Source: Diphasiastrum complanatum (lineage: Eukaryota > Streptophyta > Lycopodiopsida > Lycopodiales > Lycopodiaceae). Taken from it: a stretch of 64,000 bases of DNA. Below the pieces are notes generated by a model. That model made no database searches. It was not told the origin of the DNA and worked only from the letters and a program-made list of their open reading frames with translations. Of the stretch, positions 21,600 through 34,703 are shown in pieces. The stretch is from the NCBI GenBank assembly GCA_029204225.1, contig CM055109.1, forward strand, positions 26,788,178-26,852,177, read 5' to 3'. Positions within the stretch are counted from its first letter, which is position 1. Each line of letters begins with the position of its first letter. A program made the translations under genes and the position numbers.

Positions 21600-24500
21600 A
21601 AGGACCAGGTGCTTGAAAATTCTCCTTTAGGGTGGTCCAACTTTTTATAAATCTCAAATAACACGAACCCACGGCCCTAAATACCTAACTGATGGCTAAC
21701 GCTCTTTGATACATTTTAAAAAGAGATACAACATTCAAGAAAACGGAGAGTGATATCTAACACTTTTTTAAACATTCAACAAATAAGATACAGCATTCAA
21801 GAAATGGGGATTGTAGACTAGCTTCTATGTTGGTAAAACATGAATTGAAGCCTTTGAAGGTACATAAGAGAGTATAATGAAGCGTGCTTCTAGATCACAC
21901 CTAATAGCAATTCTTAGTGTAATGCCAAGAAGGCTGTCTTTATGATTGATGATGCAGCACCATTATAATGGGGATATGTTACATCTACTTATACCACTAC
22001 CACTGCTCTGATACACTAGCATGGTTCTAAGACTATCTAACCAAGTGCAAGAAGTTTTGCTGGTCTATTTAGGAAAAATGAAGTGTTGCTGTTCAGCTTT
22101 TGCCAATGGCTAGTAGGTTGCCCAACTAATTGTGATCTGTAACCAACTGTTACTAATAGTGTACATGGAATATTGTATACAAAACCCATATAGGTCTTGA
22201 ATCTTGATTAATTTTCAATCGAGGATGCAGCCCTAGCATTCTGTAAAGAAGTTCAGGATGATTTTGATTGGAGAACAATAGTAGAAATGCAAAGGGAGGA
22301 CTAGAATAAAAATCTTTTCCAGAAATTGGGAATGCCATGCCATCATATTACATTAAAAAGCATTTACATACACAAGATTTTTGAAAACATAACAAAGACC
22401 GGTGTTTGTGATTGTGACCTGTACCTGCTCTTGAGCACCAATGAAATGAGTAGGGATGTCATAACATTTGTTTTGCGGTATGCATGATAGAGTTTGTTTT
22501 GTGGGTGGAGTCTTTAACTTTGAAGAGTGCATGTTTCCTTTGTTATGTTAGGTATCATCCCAGACTTGGCATTGATATAAATCCATCAATATGCAGATTT
22601 CTTGTAAGCTCAAATGAGTTGATTTATGCCCGTTTGGTTATTTTTATTATAGTTCATGTTGAGAGAAGTGAGAGACAGTTGAGAGGGAAATTTGAGAGAG
22701 AAGAGGAAGGAGGTTTTAAAAAGAGAGAAGAGAGTAGAAGTTGAGAGGAGAAGCAGAGACTAACGCGGGGAGGATAGAGAAGGTTTTTTTTTGGGCGGGG
22801 TTTGAGCCTCGAGACTTGGCACTGGAGTATATGAGAGGAGAGGATGGAGGGAGTGTTTAGGATAATGGAGGAAGATTAGGATTTAGGGAGAATAGAATAG
22901 GAGGAGGATTAGGAATTAGGGAGGATAGGATAGGCTTAGCGTTTGATTCTTGAATCTTGAGGGAGAATTTAGGAGAATAAGTCATAACTGGATTCATTTT
23001 ACGCGCTAATCTCTGAATATTCACTGTTGAATATTCAGAATCGAGATCAGAAATCAGGATTCATGAGTCCATAACTGGCAACTGTATTTCGTTTATCAAG
23101 TGGTTGCAAGGCATCCATTGTGTTGTAATCAACCTCTTGGAAGCTTATTTCCTTGTGAAAAGTTTGTTTCAGAACATACCTTACCCCATTGTGCAGAGGC
23201 GCGTAGGCATTGTGCGCAATGTTTTTAACTTATGATAATTCGGTCCAGCAGAGAGCAACTTGTTGGTATTCAATTATGCGCTGTGTACTGGATGTGGATC
23301 ATAGAAGTGAAAACCGTTGATTGGCAGATATTGCAGAACTATGTACTATATTTAAATCCGTCTTATCAACTTCATCTGACCAGTAAAGACGATTCAATGG
23401 TCCAAGGCAAGAAGGAACTTCTTTCTGAACTCTATGTCAGTAGTAAAGCTTGAAAACTTGCTATTTTTTTCCCTTAAGGGAAGGTTTAAGGAAAGGTTTC
23501 TCACTCTTTACTGCTTCCATGATTTTCCTCTGCCTTACATAGCTAGGAAAGCTTCAACATCTCAAAGAAGATGATTAATTGAAGAAGACAAGTTTTTGTA
23601 ATACTAGGCCTGGCTCCTGAAAACATGCTCTTGCATCCATGCACTGTTCCTCATATAGTTCTGCGAACCTAAAGTGACATCCTTTTACAATCTGCTCGTG
23701 TAGCAGCAATGCTTTTACTGCCTTCTATTTGTTATGCTTCCTTAAACTTGAAGTGCCATCATAATTGTCTCAGCAGAATGTATTGTATTGTCTTGTCCTT
23801 TTTGCATAAGCTATTGTTATATATGTTAAAGTTTGGGTCCACAGGAGGTCAACTTAAACAGAAGGCTTCTCAGTTGGGTTTTTGTTAAAGACTTGGCCCC
23901 ATAGAAATGACAGTCCCATGGATGCTTTAGTGGAGATCTCGCAAATGTTTTGACAAAATGTATGATTTTACCTATTTGCATGTACTATATTGAGTCTTTC
24001 TGAAATTTGTGTCCACCTCAAAACCTAAACAGAAGGCTTCTAACTTGGGCTTTTTGATAGAGTAGTTGTCCCCATAGAAATGACAGTCATATGGATATGC
24101 CTTAGTGGAATTATCGCCATCTAATTTCTTCTTCTTTTTGCCATTCTGATTTGAATGCATGATGTACTGGAGCAACACAATAAAAGGAGTTCTGCTGTAG
24201 TTTATTGATCCTGTTCTTGGAAATATGTAATTTCACCCTATTGGGTTTTTGTAGGATTTATAGTGATGATTTGGCAATATTTAAAAGGTGCTATGATTGA
24301 GCTATCTTGACATTGTCAACCGAGAATTATTTTAAGGAGACTTTTTCTAAATAATTATGCGTTAGTCTTCATGATGAATGCTGTTTCTATGTGGACGTGG
24401 AGTTCTTTTTGTCAGTCTCTTGAGAGAGTAAATTTTTTGGCTGTGACCTCATTTTTGAAATGTGCCACCATTCTTATGAACCTTCTCTGTTTTTCCGTCT

Positions 24501-27069
24501 CAAAAGAGCTGTCAATCAGTTAATGATGCATCTTGTGTAGGTATCACTGAGGATGGATTTATGAACTTTTTCTTGCACGGACTCTTTTTGTTTTGCAGTG
24601 GCCAAGCCGTTGATGGCAGATGGAACAGCAAAATCCCATGCCATGTCTCTAGCTTATAATGAGTTTGGCTTGTCAGAGCTGGAGCCACCCTTGGTGCTGC
24701 AGGAGTTTGTCAATCATGGTTAGCATTCTGTCGGAAAAAAGTGTTTAAAAGAAATTGCCTTTTTTTATCGAGGACAACAAATACTGGTTGCTTTTTGTTA
24801 TGGCTGGCCTCTTTGATGCATCAGTGTTTTTAAATGACATGGGTTTCCGGCAGGTGGGGTGGTTTTTAAAGTATACATTGTGGGGGATGCCATTAGAGTT
24901 GTACGAAGGTTTTCTCTACCTGATGTTGATGGCCGACAGCATGTTGACAGTGGAATGATTTCGTTTCCAAGAGTCTCCAGTGCAGCAGCAACGGCTAATG
25001 AATCTGATTTTGAGCCTCAGGCTGCTGGTGAGTAATGCCAACATTTCAAATATTTCCAGACAGCTCTTATTGTACTTCCAGTATTTATGAGCAAAGTTTT
25101 GTTGACACTAGATTATGTAGGTATGACCGATGAAATGCACAAGCTTTTTATATTGCTAGACGACTTCACTAGAGCTGCTATCATGATGCAGGAAAATTGC
25201 AATTATTGATGTTCGCAAATGCCTGAGTTTTACTTTTGAAATATATGATCTCTCTGATTTTCCATTATCAAGAGTATAGCAAAAGCTACTAACAATTCTC
25301 ATAATCCAAGACTTGGGGTGGTACTGCACACGCAATTCTAGAGGGTCTAGTTTCTACGATTTACTGCCTCACTGATGCCATCCTGAGTCTGACGAGCCAG
25401 CAACAGTGCTCAAGTATCGAGTGTGATGCCTTCTGGTCAGATTGCTTGATAGAGCTTTTTGGAATTTGCCATTTCTTTGCTTTCTTTTTGTTTCTTTTGA
25501 GTGAAAAGAGTGGGCTGTTGCAAGCTTTACTGATATTTTCCGAACCTTCTATCATTTTAATTGTTTTGTGTTTGTAACAAAATTGGAGCATGTTATTTCA
25601 CTATTGTGTTCTCATCAATTTAAAACCATAGGGCTCTCAGTTGCAAACAAGAGCAAAGAGTTGATAAAGCATGAATTATGCTTGTTGCACGCACGTGCCC
25701 TTATGAGGTCACTCTGCAAAAACCGAAAGCTACAGACAAAAAGGAGTAGTTTCTAGCTAATTGAAATAGGTTTGAAATTAATGTATTGTGACTTAACGTT
25801 TAGTTCGACTTATTTATAAAGCCTTGGGAACAAATAAGGTATTTCTCTTGAAAGAGATGCTCTGAGGATAAAGTGTACATTTTAACCAAGACTCGTGACC
25901 TTCGACCTTATATAGATGATAATCACTGCGAATGAACACCAGCTGTTATTTGTTCCCAGTAAAGTTTGTCTTTGTATGGAATTTTTCAATGCATTAGAGT
26001 CGCAGGTGTCCTGATAGTGAGCTTGACTCTTGAGTCACCTTATGTTTAATGCTTTCAAAGGGTAAATGCATCACTTATTATGACTCATATCTTGAAGTTT
26101 ACCTAGTCTAATGATTGCCGTGTGTACCTTATGAGTTTTTGACTTGTCACTGAAAATTGGCGCAATGATTCTCTAGAATTGCCGCCAAAAAAGCTGTTGG
26201 AGCATCTGTCAAGGGAGCTTCGTCAGAAATTGGTAAGCATCTGCTTTTCGGATGACCATATAGGCAACCATGATTGCCATGGCAGTTATGGCCCCCACCA
26301 CCATCCCCAAGGGTGTAGGAAGGTTGTTGAGTGTTTGCGATATGCTGCTGGTTTGTTCCCAGGCAGCCATCACCTTTGGATGGTAGTGGGCCTGCTACTG
26401 CAATGGCAGCCAAATGTCGCCTATACACTTATTCCTGCTTTTCAATTACCTAGTGTGTGTATAGCGCATTTTGGTACATATTTGAAGCATCTTATTTCTT
26501 AATCCAATCTAGCTGATAGCTTATATTGGATTCTAGATTTCATATGTTATTTGGCCTAGTTCTGAGGTGCTACATTGCATAGTATAGTCTTTATTAGGCT
26601 GTCAATCATTTAGATATCAGTGAGCAGAACTTGTGCTTTTATCACTTATTTGTCCTAGTACTTCTAATCAGAAATGAGCCATCTATAATGTCTTGTTTTT
26701 CTGCAGGGATTGCGGCTCTTCAATTTGGATATTATTAGGGAAGGTGGAATAGGGGATCACTACTATGTTATTGACATCAACTATTTTCCTGGTGAGCATC
26801 TATAATCTATTGTAATTAAGGGTGTTTACACTTCAGTATCCTGGTTCAATTACATTCACTTTGAAGACTTGCACCTTGTTATTTTTAAGATGAGTGATTT
26901 GTTATTCACAATGGCATGTGTTCAATGTTTTGCAGGTTATGGCAAAGTGCCTGATTATGAATCCGTGTTCACTGACTTTTTTTTAGGCCTTGCATCCGGC
27001 AAGGCAAAAACCATGCCAAAATCCTCTATATGCAGCACTGAAGCACCTGTGACTTGTAAAAGAGGATAA
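17208..27069 (+). CDS. ITPK: Inositol-tetrakisphosphate 1-kinase (ITPK2/3-like), 10 exons
   Basis: Exons: 17208-17599, 18769-18850, 19531-19563, 19734-19854, 20487-20579, 24599-24718, 24854-25027, 26177-26232, 26707-26791, 26936-27069. All introns are GT-AG, phases agree, and the product is 429 aa. The enzyme phosphorylates inositol tris/tetrakisphosphates (5/6- and 1-kinase activity) on the route to phytate and inositol pyrophosphates in plants. Visible: VGFALTSKK (109-117) and [11 protein letters not shown] (121-131) of the N-terminal domain; HVRNRQSML (189-197); ATP-grasp parts [12 protein letters not shown] (243-254) and LQEFVNHGG (274-282); likely metal ligands D365 (LFNLDIIRE), D380 and N382 (VIDINYFPG). 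ATG 17208 is the first in-frame ATG after the stop at 17130, in a weak context; ATG 17232 has a better one (G at -3 and +4). The first ~105 residues are an Arg/Glu/Asp-rich extension longer than in ITPK1-type enzymes. The closest clade from memory is ITPK2/3. It appears intact. Confidence 0.93.
21558..21594 (+). repeat. (GA)n microsatellite in ITPK intron 5
   Basis: About 18 GA units ending in CGAGCAAGG. It lies inside the 4,019-base intron 5 (20580-24598), which holds no other reading frame I can support. Confidence 0.9.
22664..22945 (+). repeat. Polypurine stretch in ITPK intron 5
   Basis: For about 280 bases the plus strand is largely A and G (GAGAGAAGTGAGAGACAG, then GGAGGAAGATTAGGA repeats). 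GGAT/TAGGA-type words recur, such as GGATTAGGA-TTAGGGA and GGATAGGATAGG. There is a short T-rich break near 22783. Confidence 0.65.
23012..23039. repeat. Perfect 12-base inverted repeat in ITPK intron 5
   Basis: TCTGAATATTCA and its exact complement are separated by the four-base loop CTGT. CATAACTGG occurs on both sides (22983 and 23073), so this may be the remnant of a small inverted-repeat element. Confidence 0.75.
23836..24116 (+). repeat. Direct duplication in ITPK intron 5
   Basis: A segment of about 108 bases occurs at 23836-23942 and 24009-24116. Shared phrases include AAACAGAAGGCTTCT, TTGGG, CCCCATAGAAATGACAGTC, ATGGAT and CTTTAGTGGA/CTTAGTGGA. The copies differ by small indels and substitutions. 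Confidence 0.75.
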
Positions 27070-27258
27070 TGCAAGTTGATAAATGTATTCAAAAGTATGT
27101 GATATAGCTATTTTCAGTGCATTATGTTAGTTTGCCAATGGAACCATTTATCTGGTATAGGACATGGTGGTGATTAGGGAGCAAATATCCCTTGGGGCTT
27201 ATTTAATCCGTAGCGCTCAGTTGAAGCTACTTCCAATGGCATGACATATTGTCCTCAC

Positions 27259-27264
27259 AATAAA
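27259..27264 (+). terminator. Candidate polyadenylation signal of the ITPK gene
   Basis: AATAAA lies 190 bases after the stop codon, in the context CCTCACAATAAAAGTC. It is the first perfect match downstream of the stop. Confidence 0.5.
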
Positions 27265-27269
27265 AGTCA

Positions 27270-29579
27270 ATGCCTGCTTTTCACCAATTTATTCATTTGA
27301 AACTTTTCTCAATACTGGAAAGGAAGAAAATAACATGAGCTTAATCTTTGTTCAGTCTGTGGAAGTTGAAAGACACATACTGTAACTAACAAGCGGAAGC
27401 TGAATTTCCAGTGATTATTGGCTGTAAATGCAGAAGAAAGACTCTTTACCTGCACTTAGCTGATTGATAAGATGAAGAATTAGACGTTGATTTATCTACG
27501 TAACATGTCTCGAAATTCTCAGGCTCATTAACTAGAATCAAAATACTCGTGATCTATACTCAAATAGCATTGCAACCATCCGACCCGAACTCGAGGGCCA
27601 ACAAAACATCGGAATGGCCCTTTCCTTAGTGAGTCATATTGATAAAATGAAATGCGATATAGATTAGGTCTTCATGTAGCTAGAATTCAAATGCCTAATA
27701 AAGAGCATGCAATGCTTCTATAAACAATTTCATGTGCTTTTACACTATCTAAGCAAAGGCCTAGCCCTTAGGGTTGGCTTCTCCATTATTACATTACGAC
27801 ACCGCTTTAAAGCAGCACATTATCGTTTTTTCCTGCACAATCTATTCCGTTTTTTACTCTCTTTTGACAGAGTCAATAATGCTCACTTCCAAGCAGCATA
27901 TTAAGGAAATTATTGTCTGAGATGAGAGAGATATTAAGAAAAATGAACATCATCAAGCTTCTCAAAGAATCGTCCAAAAGTTAGAATTGGAACAAACTTT
28001 TTGATTCCACATTACGAGAGGACTCAATATTCTTATGTTCAAGCCAAAATTGTTCCATAATTTTGAATTCAATCCAAGAGGGCTTCATATTCTTGTATTC
28101 CATCCATAAAGACTCCAGATTCTCAGAGCATTGAAATTAGAATCAGTGTGATTGAAACAAGATTGAATATTGCAATAGATAATGGGGGCCCAAATGTGGT
28201 CTGCACCAGTCAGTCTTGTAAGATTTGAGTTTAACATTATATCGACGTATGATCTTCCACTAGCCTTAGATTGATTGCCTTCCTGTTGGTTTTCCATGAG
28301 CTTGATTTATTGGTTTTCCATCAGCTTGATTTATTGGTTCTCCATCAGCTTGATTTACTGGACTCTTTACGTTTGCATGCAATAGCCTTCCCTTGTTGCA
28401 TGACTCCTTTGACCTTCAAGATTGATCTTTGAAGTTTGCATGGCAAACCAAAAATATTGTAGACCTTAACATTGGCTCTTTGAATATCTTGGCCTCAATA
28501 ACCTCAATCTTTGTGAAGGCATTGTTTGTAGCTCATTTGGTTTGTTCTTAATCCTTAAATTTAGTACACTCATGGATCATTGCACTTGGCATGTAATTTT
28601 ATTTTTCTAAATACATTTTTTAATTCCTTGTAATTTCTAGTTGTCCCTAGAATTGTGTGTACTGGCTCGAGCAAGTCTTCACTTGAGTCTTAGAATGGCA
28701 ACTCAATCCATCTTATGAAATTCTATTGCTAAGATGCACGAGACACGATTTTACTATGACGTCTTTACATCCCCACAAGGTTCATCGCTTTATTAAGAAG
28801 TTGCTTAAATAGAAAAGCTTGTCAAAACACCATGTGTTCTATTGCTTCTTTGTGACATAAGCTGCTAGAATTCCACCTTATCCCTATTCCAGGTGCCAAC
28901 TTGAATTAGCACTCGAAAGTAGGTGGTCTATTGTCTTAATAAAATAATTCATGATCTTTAAATTCAAAGTTACAATCCTCTTGACATTCACAAAACATTG
29001 AAATGTGGAAAAATAATTGCCAATGAATTTTGTTTCATGAGAGCATCTTATAGATGAAATAATTTGTCATCTTTGGCTAATAAAATTTCTATGACAAACG
29101 ATGTTATAGATAAAATTACTTAGTGATGTGGATATAGCTGAAAACCATTGCAACCGTTTGCCATACTAACGACTAACATAACATTAGAGCGGCCCTTGTC
29201 TCAAGTGATGTTTTATCAATATAGTAACTATAGATTAACAAACATCTAAGAATTTTAGCATAGCTAGGATCACATGCATAGGGCATGTAATGCTCACCAT
29301 TTATTCCAAAATGTTTTGTCCTTAAAATCAATTAGAAATACTCAAAAGTCAACATCGTAATCATTCAATCATGTTTTTAGAATGCTAACTTGAATTTTGT
29401 TGTCCATTGAATAGGTAGATCTTTTAGGTACTACAAGGAAATTTTACAATGTTGCTTGGGACTTCAAACAAATAAAGTTGCTAAGATTGCGGCTTCTTGT
29501 GCAACCAAGCTTGTAGACTTTAGTAATCATTAGCCACAACCTCCTTTGTTGTTGGATTCAATGATGGTAATGAGGTTGG
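27270..29579. other. Unassigned sequence downstream of the ITPK gene
   Basis: A/T-rich, with no reading frame showing a known domain. It holds one small minisatellite (28286-28357, listed separately). I see no LTR, terminal inverted repeat or RNA gene in it. Confidence 0.4.
28286..28357 (+). repeat. Three-copy 24-base tandem repeat
   Basis: The unit TTGGTTTTCCATCAGCTTGA plus TTTA is repeated three times (28286-28309, 28310-28333, 28334-28357) with one change in the first and one in the third copy. A partial fourth unit begins CTGG. Confidence 0.9.
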
Positions 29580-30502
29580 CTCTGTCAAGAATTATAAGTA
29601 AAATTGCAATGTCGCATTTTTTGCATTTTAGTGACACTGTCGCCTGTTAGAAATTACGAGTAAATATGTAGAGTCGCATTTTTCGCATTTTTCAAAATGC
29701 CTCAAACGTTAAGGAAATGACTCTGGCAAAGTGTGGGGCTATCCTAAATGAGATTTAAGGACACTGTCGGGTTTTTCACAAAAAGCCGACACTGTCGCCT
29801 TTTTGCGACATTGTCGCCTATGGTAGTTTTAGTTCATTTCTGCATAATGATAGTTTTAGTTCATTTATGCAAACAGATTGTTTACGGCCAATTTTCACCG
29901 CTTATCAGCAATCAATTTCTGAGAAGGAACTAGATGAATGCCAGCGGACACCAGCCAACTGGCAATCCCATTTTTTGACCTAATTACTTAGTATAAATCA
30001 GTTGTTTATACATCTTTCTTTTCAAGTTGAAAAGTTCTGAAGATCTGAAGATCATTTACGATCAGAAGTATTGTTGTTAGCTCTCTATCAAACTTTTAAG
30101 CTTGAACTCTCTTGAGCATTCTAGCTCAGTCTTTTAGAGATTAATTTTAGAGTTGCTATTGCGCTACTACTTATCAGCAGAGCTGCCTATTATCAGACTT
30201 ATTCTCAGTTACTTAGAGATAGCTTAAAGTGCACAGTTTCTATCCGCTATTGTCTTGCATTCATTAGCATCTGATTTGTTTTTTCTGAATCAATACTATG
30301 TTCTTATTGCGTTCAGTATATGTCACAATGCATGCATCTCTGTATTGCTTTTATAACTGATAGAAACTATTTGAGAATTCAATACTTTATGTTTGGTTAC
30401 GTAATCACTTAGTATCTAGCGATTTCAAAGTATGTTGCTAAAGATTGAACGTGATTTTCATCACTACTGCTTTGTTCAATTTTTGATAGGCGTAGTCATG
30501 CA
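29580..30502 (+). repeat. Copia LTR fragment A
   Basis: It aligns with the copia B LTRs (48810-49651 and 37500-37866). Shared words include GAATTACGAGTAAATATG, CTCAAA-GTTAAGGAAATGACTCTGGCAAA and GCCAACTGGCAATC. The first roughly 170 bases of the LTR are missing, and the copy stops after GTCATGCAT at 30502, where gypsy G2 begins. It is more diverged from B than the two B LTRs are from each other. Confidence 0.75.
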
Positions 30503-30660
30503 TTGGAAGTGGGAAGTTTCTGCATTGCAATGTATCCACCCTATTTTCGATAGTGCTCTCAGACTCGACTCAACTTCATCTCTGTTAGATGCCCTTTTGA
30601 GTGGAGAGGTTCTGCATCGACACCTCGGGGCATGGCATCAGCTAACATTATCCTCCCCCT
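30503..30660 (-). repeat. G2 polypurine tract and 3' LTR start
   Basis: The reverse complement reads AGGGGGAGGATAA then TGTTAGCTGATGCC. The purine tract is at 30651-30660, and the TG of the LTR begins at 30647 and runs toward lower coordinates. The LTR is cut at about 30503 where copia fragment A starts. Confidence 0.6.
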
Positions 30661-30804
30661 ATGATGTTGCAAGTCCCACTACATTGCTTCAGCTTTGACA
30701 TGTGATTCTTGGAAAGGCATAGATCAACGTTTGCCTATGTAAAACCAAGAACTTATTGGCTTCGTTGTTGCTCTTCTTGACAATTTCAAAGGTGCAGCAG
30801 CTTA

Positions 30805-33800
30805 TCAAGATAGTCCTGCGTAACCGAGAGTCTCTTGCTTGTTCTTTTCAGCTTTTCTTCTATCAAGAGATTTCTCGTAGCCGACCTTCTTTCCGATGGC
30901 TTCAAATGTGATGAATCTTGTCTTTGCACCCAACGGAATAGGTCCTAGGTACAGCCTTATTCCAAGTATGAACTTATTTTCATACCACTTTTCGATCATC
31001 TGCACGTACTGACTGGAAGTAAATGCGGCTCGGAAATAAAGTCTGGCCATCATTAGATGTGCATCTTCTGATTGCAAAGATTGATTGATGTCCAACATTA
31101 TGGGTGGTAGCCCCTTATACCAGTAGCACTCTAATGTCATGAGAACGGTTATGGATAAACAATAATCTGCACTCTCTTGGACTACGGTATATGCACTTCC
31201 TCTATAGGCATATCGAAACTTTAGTAGCGCGTCTCGATACTTTACCATAGTTGAGCTGAGTCAATTTCTGGAATAAAAGGCCAATTGATCTGTCGCTCGG
31301 CTGATTTTTTTTTCTCCCAAGGGTCTCTTCTCTTGATTAGTGTACAGTAGGGGTCGACCCTTTTCCAACTTGGTGCCCTTAGATACTCCTGAAGCTGCTC
31401 ATCATTATTCAGCATCATTACGATCCTCCAGGAGGGTTGAGGCTACTGATCTTTGGATATTCTTCTATAGTTACTTTCTTTCCCCCCCCTCATTTTTCTT
31501 TCTTATAGGTCTTTCGGAATTCGTCAGACTCTTTCCGATCGTCGTACCGTCTTTTGATCTTTTCTATGGATTTCTCGAACAGTTTCCTTGAGGGCCTTGC
31601 CAAATAGTCATCCAAGGTTGTAGCACTCTTCGTATCAGGATTCCTTGGTGTTGAACCCTCGAACTTTGATCCAGTGAAGATGTCACTCTTTCCTTCTGAA
31701 GGGGATGAAGAAAGTCCCATAGTAGGCTGCACAGTCTCATCAAGTGGACCTTGATCAGAAAAATTAAAGTCAGGTAGTGATGGAGGCGAAAACAGTTTAC
31801 GAGTGGAGGGTAGTGGGTTAGTTATGAGGTTATACTGAGATGTTGGTGAAATAAATTGTTTTGGAAAATGGTCATAAGTTTTAAGAGACGATGTAGGAGG
31901 TATGGTGTTAGAAGTGGATGTGGAGGTGGTTGAACAAGCGAATGGAAGAGATGAAGGTTGGTAAGATGAAAATGGTTCAAAAAAACAATAAGGCGAGTGG
32001 GGCAACTGGGTATAAGTGGAGGAGTCCACGGCAGGTTTGCAAAGAGAGCCAGCTGTGGAACCTTGATATGGCATGCCAAGACCATCACCTCGTTGGTTGA
32101 TGAATCGGCTTGCGCAGGAGCTCCAACATCATCATTATGGTCATTTTTTTTTTGCACTAATACGCCTGTGTCGAGTCTACAGGACATATTCCATATGAGA
32201 TCCATTTGTTGCTTTGACATGAGAAGTTCCTCGTGGATTTTGTCAACGCTTTCTTTGAGTGCTGACAGCTTCTTGTTGCTTTCGTCTTCTGAAACTTGAT
32301 GGTTCCTCTTCAGGGCTCGTATTTCTGGATTAAGGAGATATATTTTTTCATTTTTATTGCTGCTCTTGAAGGTGGAATTGGAACTTCTATGACCTGATTG
32401 GTTGCTTGAATGTTGTCATCACGTCAATTAGTCTCTTATTTTCCTGGGTCATGAGATCTAACCGACGCTTGAACTGGTCTTGCATCTCTTGGAGAGACTG
32501 GAGCTAATTTGAAAACTGGTTATGCTCTTCCAATCTCTTGGCCCTTTCACTCTGCAACTATGCATCTCTTAACTACAGGTCCTGCTATGCCATTCTAAAC
32601 TCGTTTGTCCATTGTGTTACCTGGTCTACCATCCAATGAAGGTGGTAAGAGGTCTCAACATGCCAGTTCAAGGACTCTTTGGCTCTTTCGGGCAAGCTAT
32701 CATAGGCTGGAAGGACGGGGAACTCAGTAGGAAAACGATGGTGAGTAGGAAAGAAAAACTGAGAAACTGTGGAACGAGACAATAATGGAATGGTTAGTTG
32801 AGTATTTTTATCAGTTAATGGAGGTAGTAGGGACGGTAGCAATAGGAGAAACAGTAACGGGTGTGGTATCAACAATGGTGGTGGTAGTGGCGGAAGTGGG
32901 ATTTAGTGATGAGACTAGTGCAACTACCTCTGGAACTGTCTCCACCTCCTCTTCTACAAGATCGCCTTCATCGAAGTATTCAAGAGCGTCTATATTGATG
33001 AAGCTGTCTTGCTTTAGAGTAGAGGGGTCTTCAACTTTTTCTTCGGCCATTGGGCTTTCCTGAACTTCCACTATTACATGCGGTACTTGATCAGGTTCAG
33101 CTTTTCTTATCCCTTTTGTTGTGTCTTTGTGAGTGGGATCAGCTGCAATTTCGTCTTTTGCTCGTGTAGTTGCAGGCTACTCCCTTTCTCCCTCCCCTGA
33201 AACCGTTGTCTGTGGGCAGATGGTCACCACAGAAGCTATAGTTGGCTGGACACAAGGGGGTGATATAGGAACTGGAGGTGGTCCCAATGGGGACTGAGAT
33301 CTGGAACGTCGAGCAGGTGACTACATTGGTAGCTGCTGGGTGTCCATGATCTAGAGCTGAGGTGAGCAGGCAGCAGGTGAGATTCGTCGTCATCTGGTGT
33401 GTCTCGGTTGGAGGTTGCCTTCTTCTTCATCTTCATTGTCTTCACTGGTAGATAAAACATCTTTGTACCTAGCCATCTTCTTCTTCTGTTTTCTTGGAGC
33501 CAACTGATTTATCGTAGATGGCGGTGGGTGATCGGACTCCGTGTCGGACTTAGGAGCTGGTTTGTTGACGGCCATCTTCATCCTCTGCTTCTTGGGCGGT
33601 GGTGTGGTGATGACCGGTCGTGTCTTTTCTTGATGCGACGTTCATGAGTTGCAGCAACTTGTGGGAAAGATGTAGCTGAAGCTGTGGATGGTGTATAGAC
33701 TCAGCTAGCAGCAACATCTCTTAGAAGCAACACACCTTTCAATTCAATTGAGGACTGACTTTGAGCAAGATCAAAAAAGATGTAGCCCAATGAGGTAACT

Positions 33801-34514
33801 GGGGATCTCTTTTGTAATGTATGGATCTCTTATGCCTGCCCAATTATATAGGCTGTGGCGGGCTTCATAGGATTCTCCGAGCATGGTAAAAATATGGAGT
33901 GGAATTTGCAGCAGATGTGCCTTGCATGTAAATGTGTACCTGGTGAGGTAGGCACGACAGCTCCTAATTCCTTGGATTTGATGGCATCGAGCAGGATGCC
34001 ATCCTTGTTCTTCCGCTTGTCGACGAGGGTGTCAAAAAGCTTGGCATAGGATTGTTGAATCATGTTGTTCAGCTTCACCGATTTTTCTTTATGGCCACTT
34101 GGGAAGCGAAGGTGGTAAGACTGCTAACAGTCAAGTAGACATATAGCTGAAGATTGGGAATATCAATGCGGAACATGAGCTCTTGGCTGCAAAATTTTCA
34201 TAAGCCTTATACATCAGGTAGAGGCTCTGATGTTCCTTCCACTTAGGAATTTTGAACTCGAGCAACTAGAAGAGCATCTCTGCTTGTGTGTACCACTAGA
34301 GCATGGCACTATGTCCATATGGATCCAATTTCAATGTTAGAGACATCTTTGGTATCTCTGCACTACGTTCGGAATTTGATTCTACCATTTCTTCTTTTGG
34401 AGTGTGTGCAGTATCGAAATTTAAGAGGTATCGTAAAAAAACTAAGGAGACTTGAAAAGTGAAGGTTATCGAAAAGTGGTCAGACTCGAAAAATTGCTCA
34501 AACTCAAAAAGCAA
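30805..34514 (-). pseudogene. G2 extra reading frame (aORF), broken
   Basis: Minus-strand pieces at 34514-34296, 34078-33830, 33581-33390, 33071-32811, 32220-31490 and 31248-30805 follow one another with shifts and stops between them. The start (WKEHQSLYLMYKAYENF after the first block) resembles the G1 frame (WKEEKSKFYITFQA). The middle is acidic and Ser/Pro/Thr-rich, and the end carries MARLYFRAAFTSS and a basic tail with RRKAEKNKQE, as in G1 (VARLYF, RREANKSLQ). Function unknown. Confidence 0.55.
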
Positions 34515-34703
34515 GCAGGCTCAAAAAATGAGTAAACTCCAAAAACAGTAGACTCAAAAAAATTCAGGTAGGCAGATAGAGGGTAGCGGATGCAATAAAA
34601 AGAAAGAAAAGTAGGGCGTTGGATGGAGTCAAGGAAGACTGAGTGGATGTAGTTGGGTGATGGAATTGTTGACTAAGTGTAGTTGGATGCCAAAAACACA
34701 GGA

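Noticed and set aside
26147-26502. Plus and minus frames around ITPK exon 8
   Set aside because: They run from exon 8 through intron 8 without a splice border and show no domain. The short exon 26177-26232 explains the coding signal.
30620-30660. GGCATCAGCTAAC read as a copia primer site for LTR fragment A
   Set aside because: On the other strand the same bases are a purine tract followed by TGTTAGC, which fits the 3' end of G2 better, and fragment A similarity already ends at 30502.
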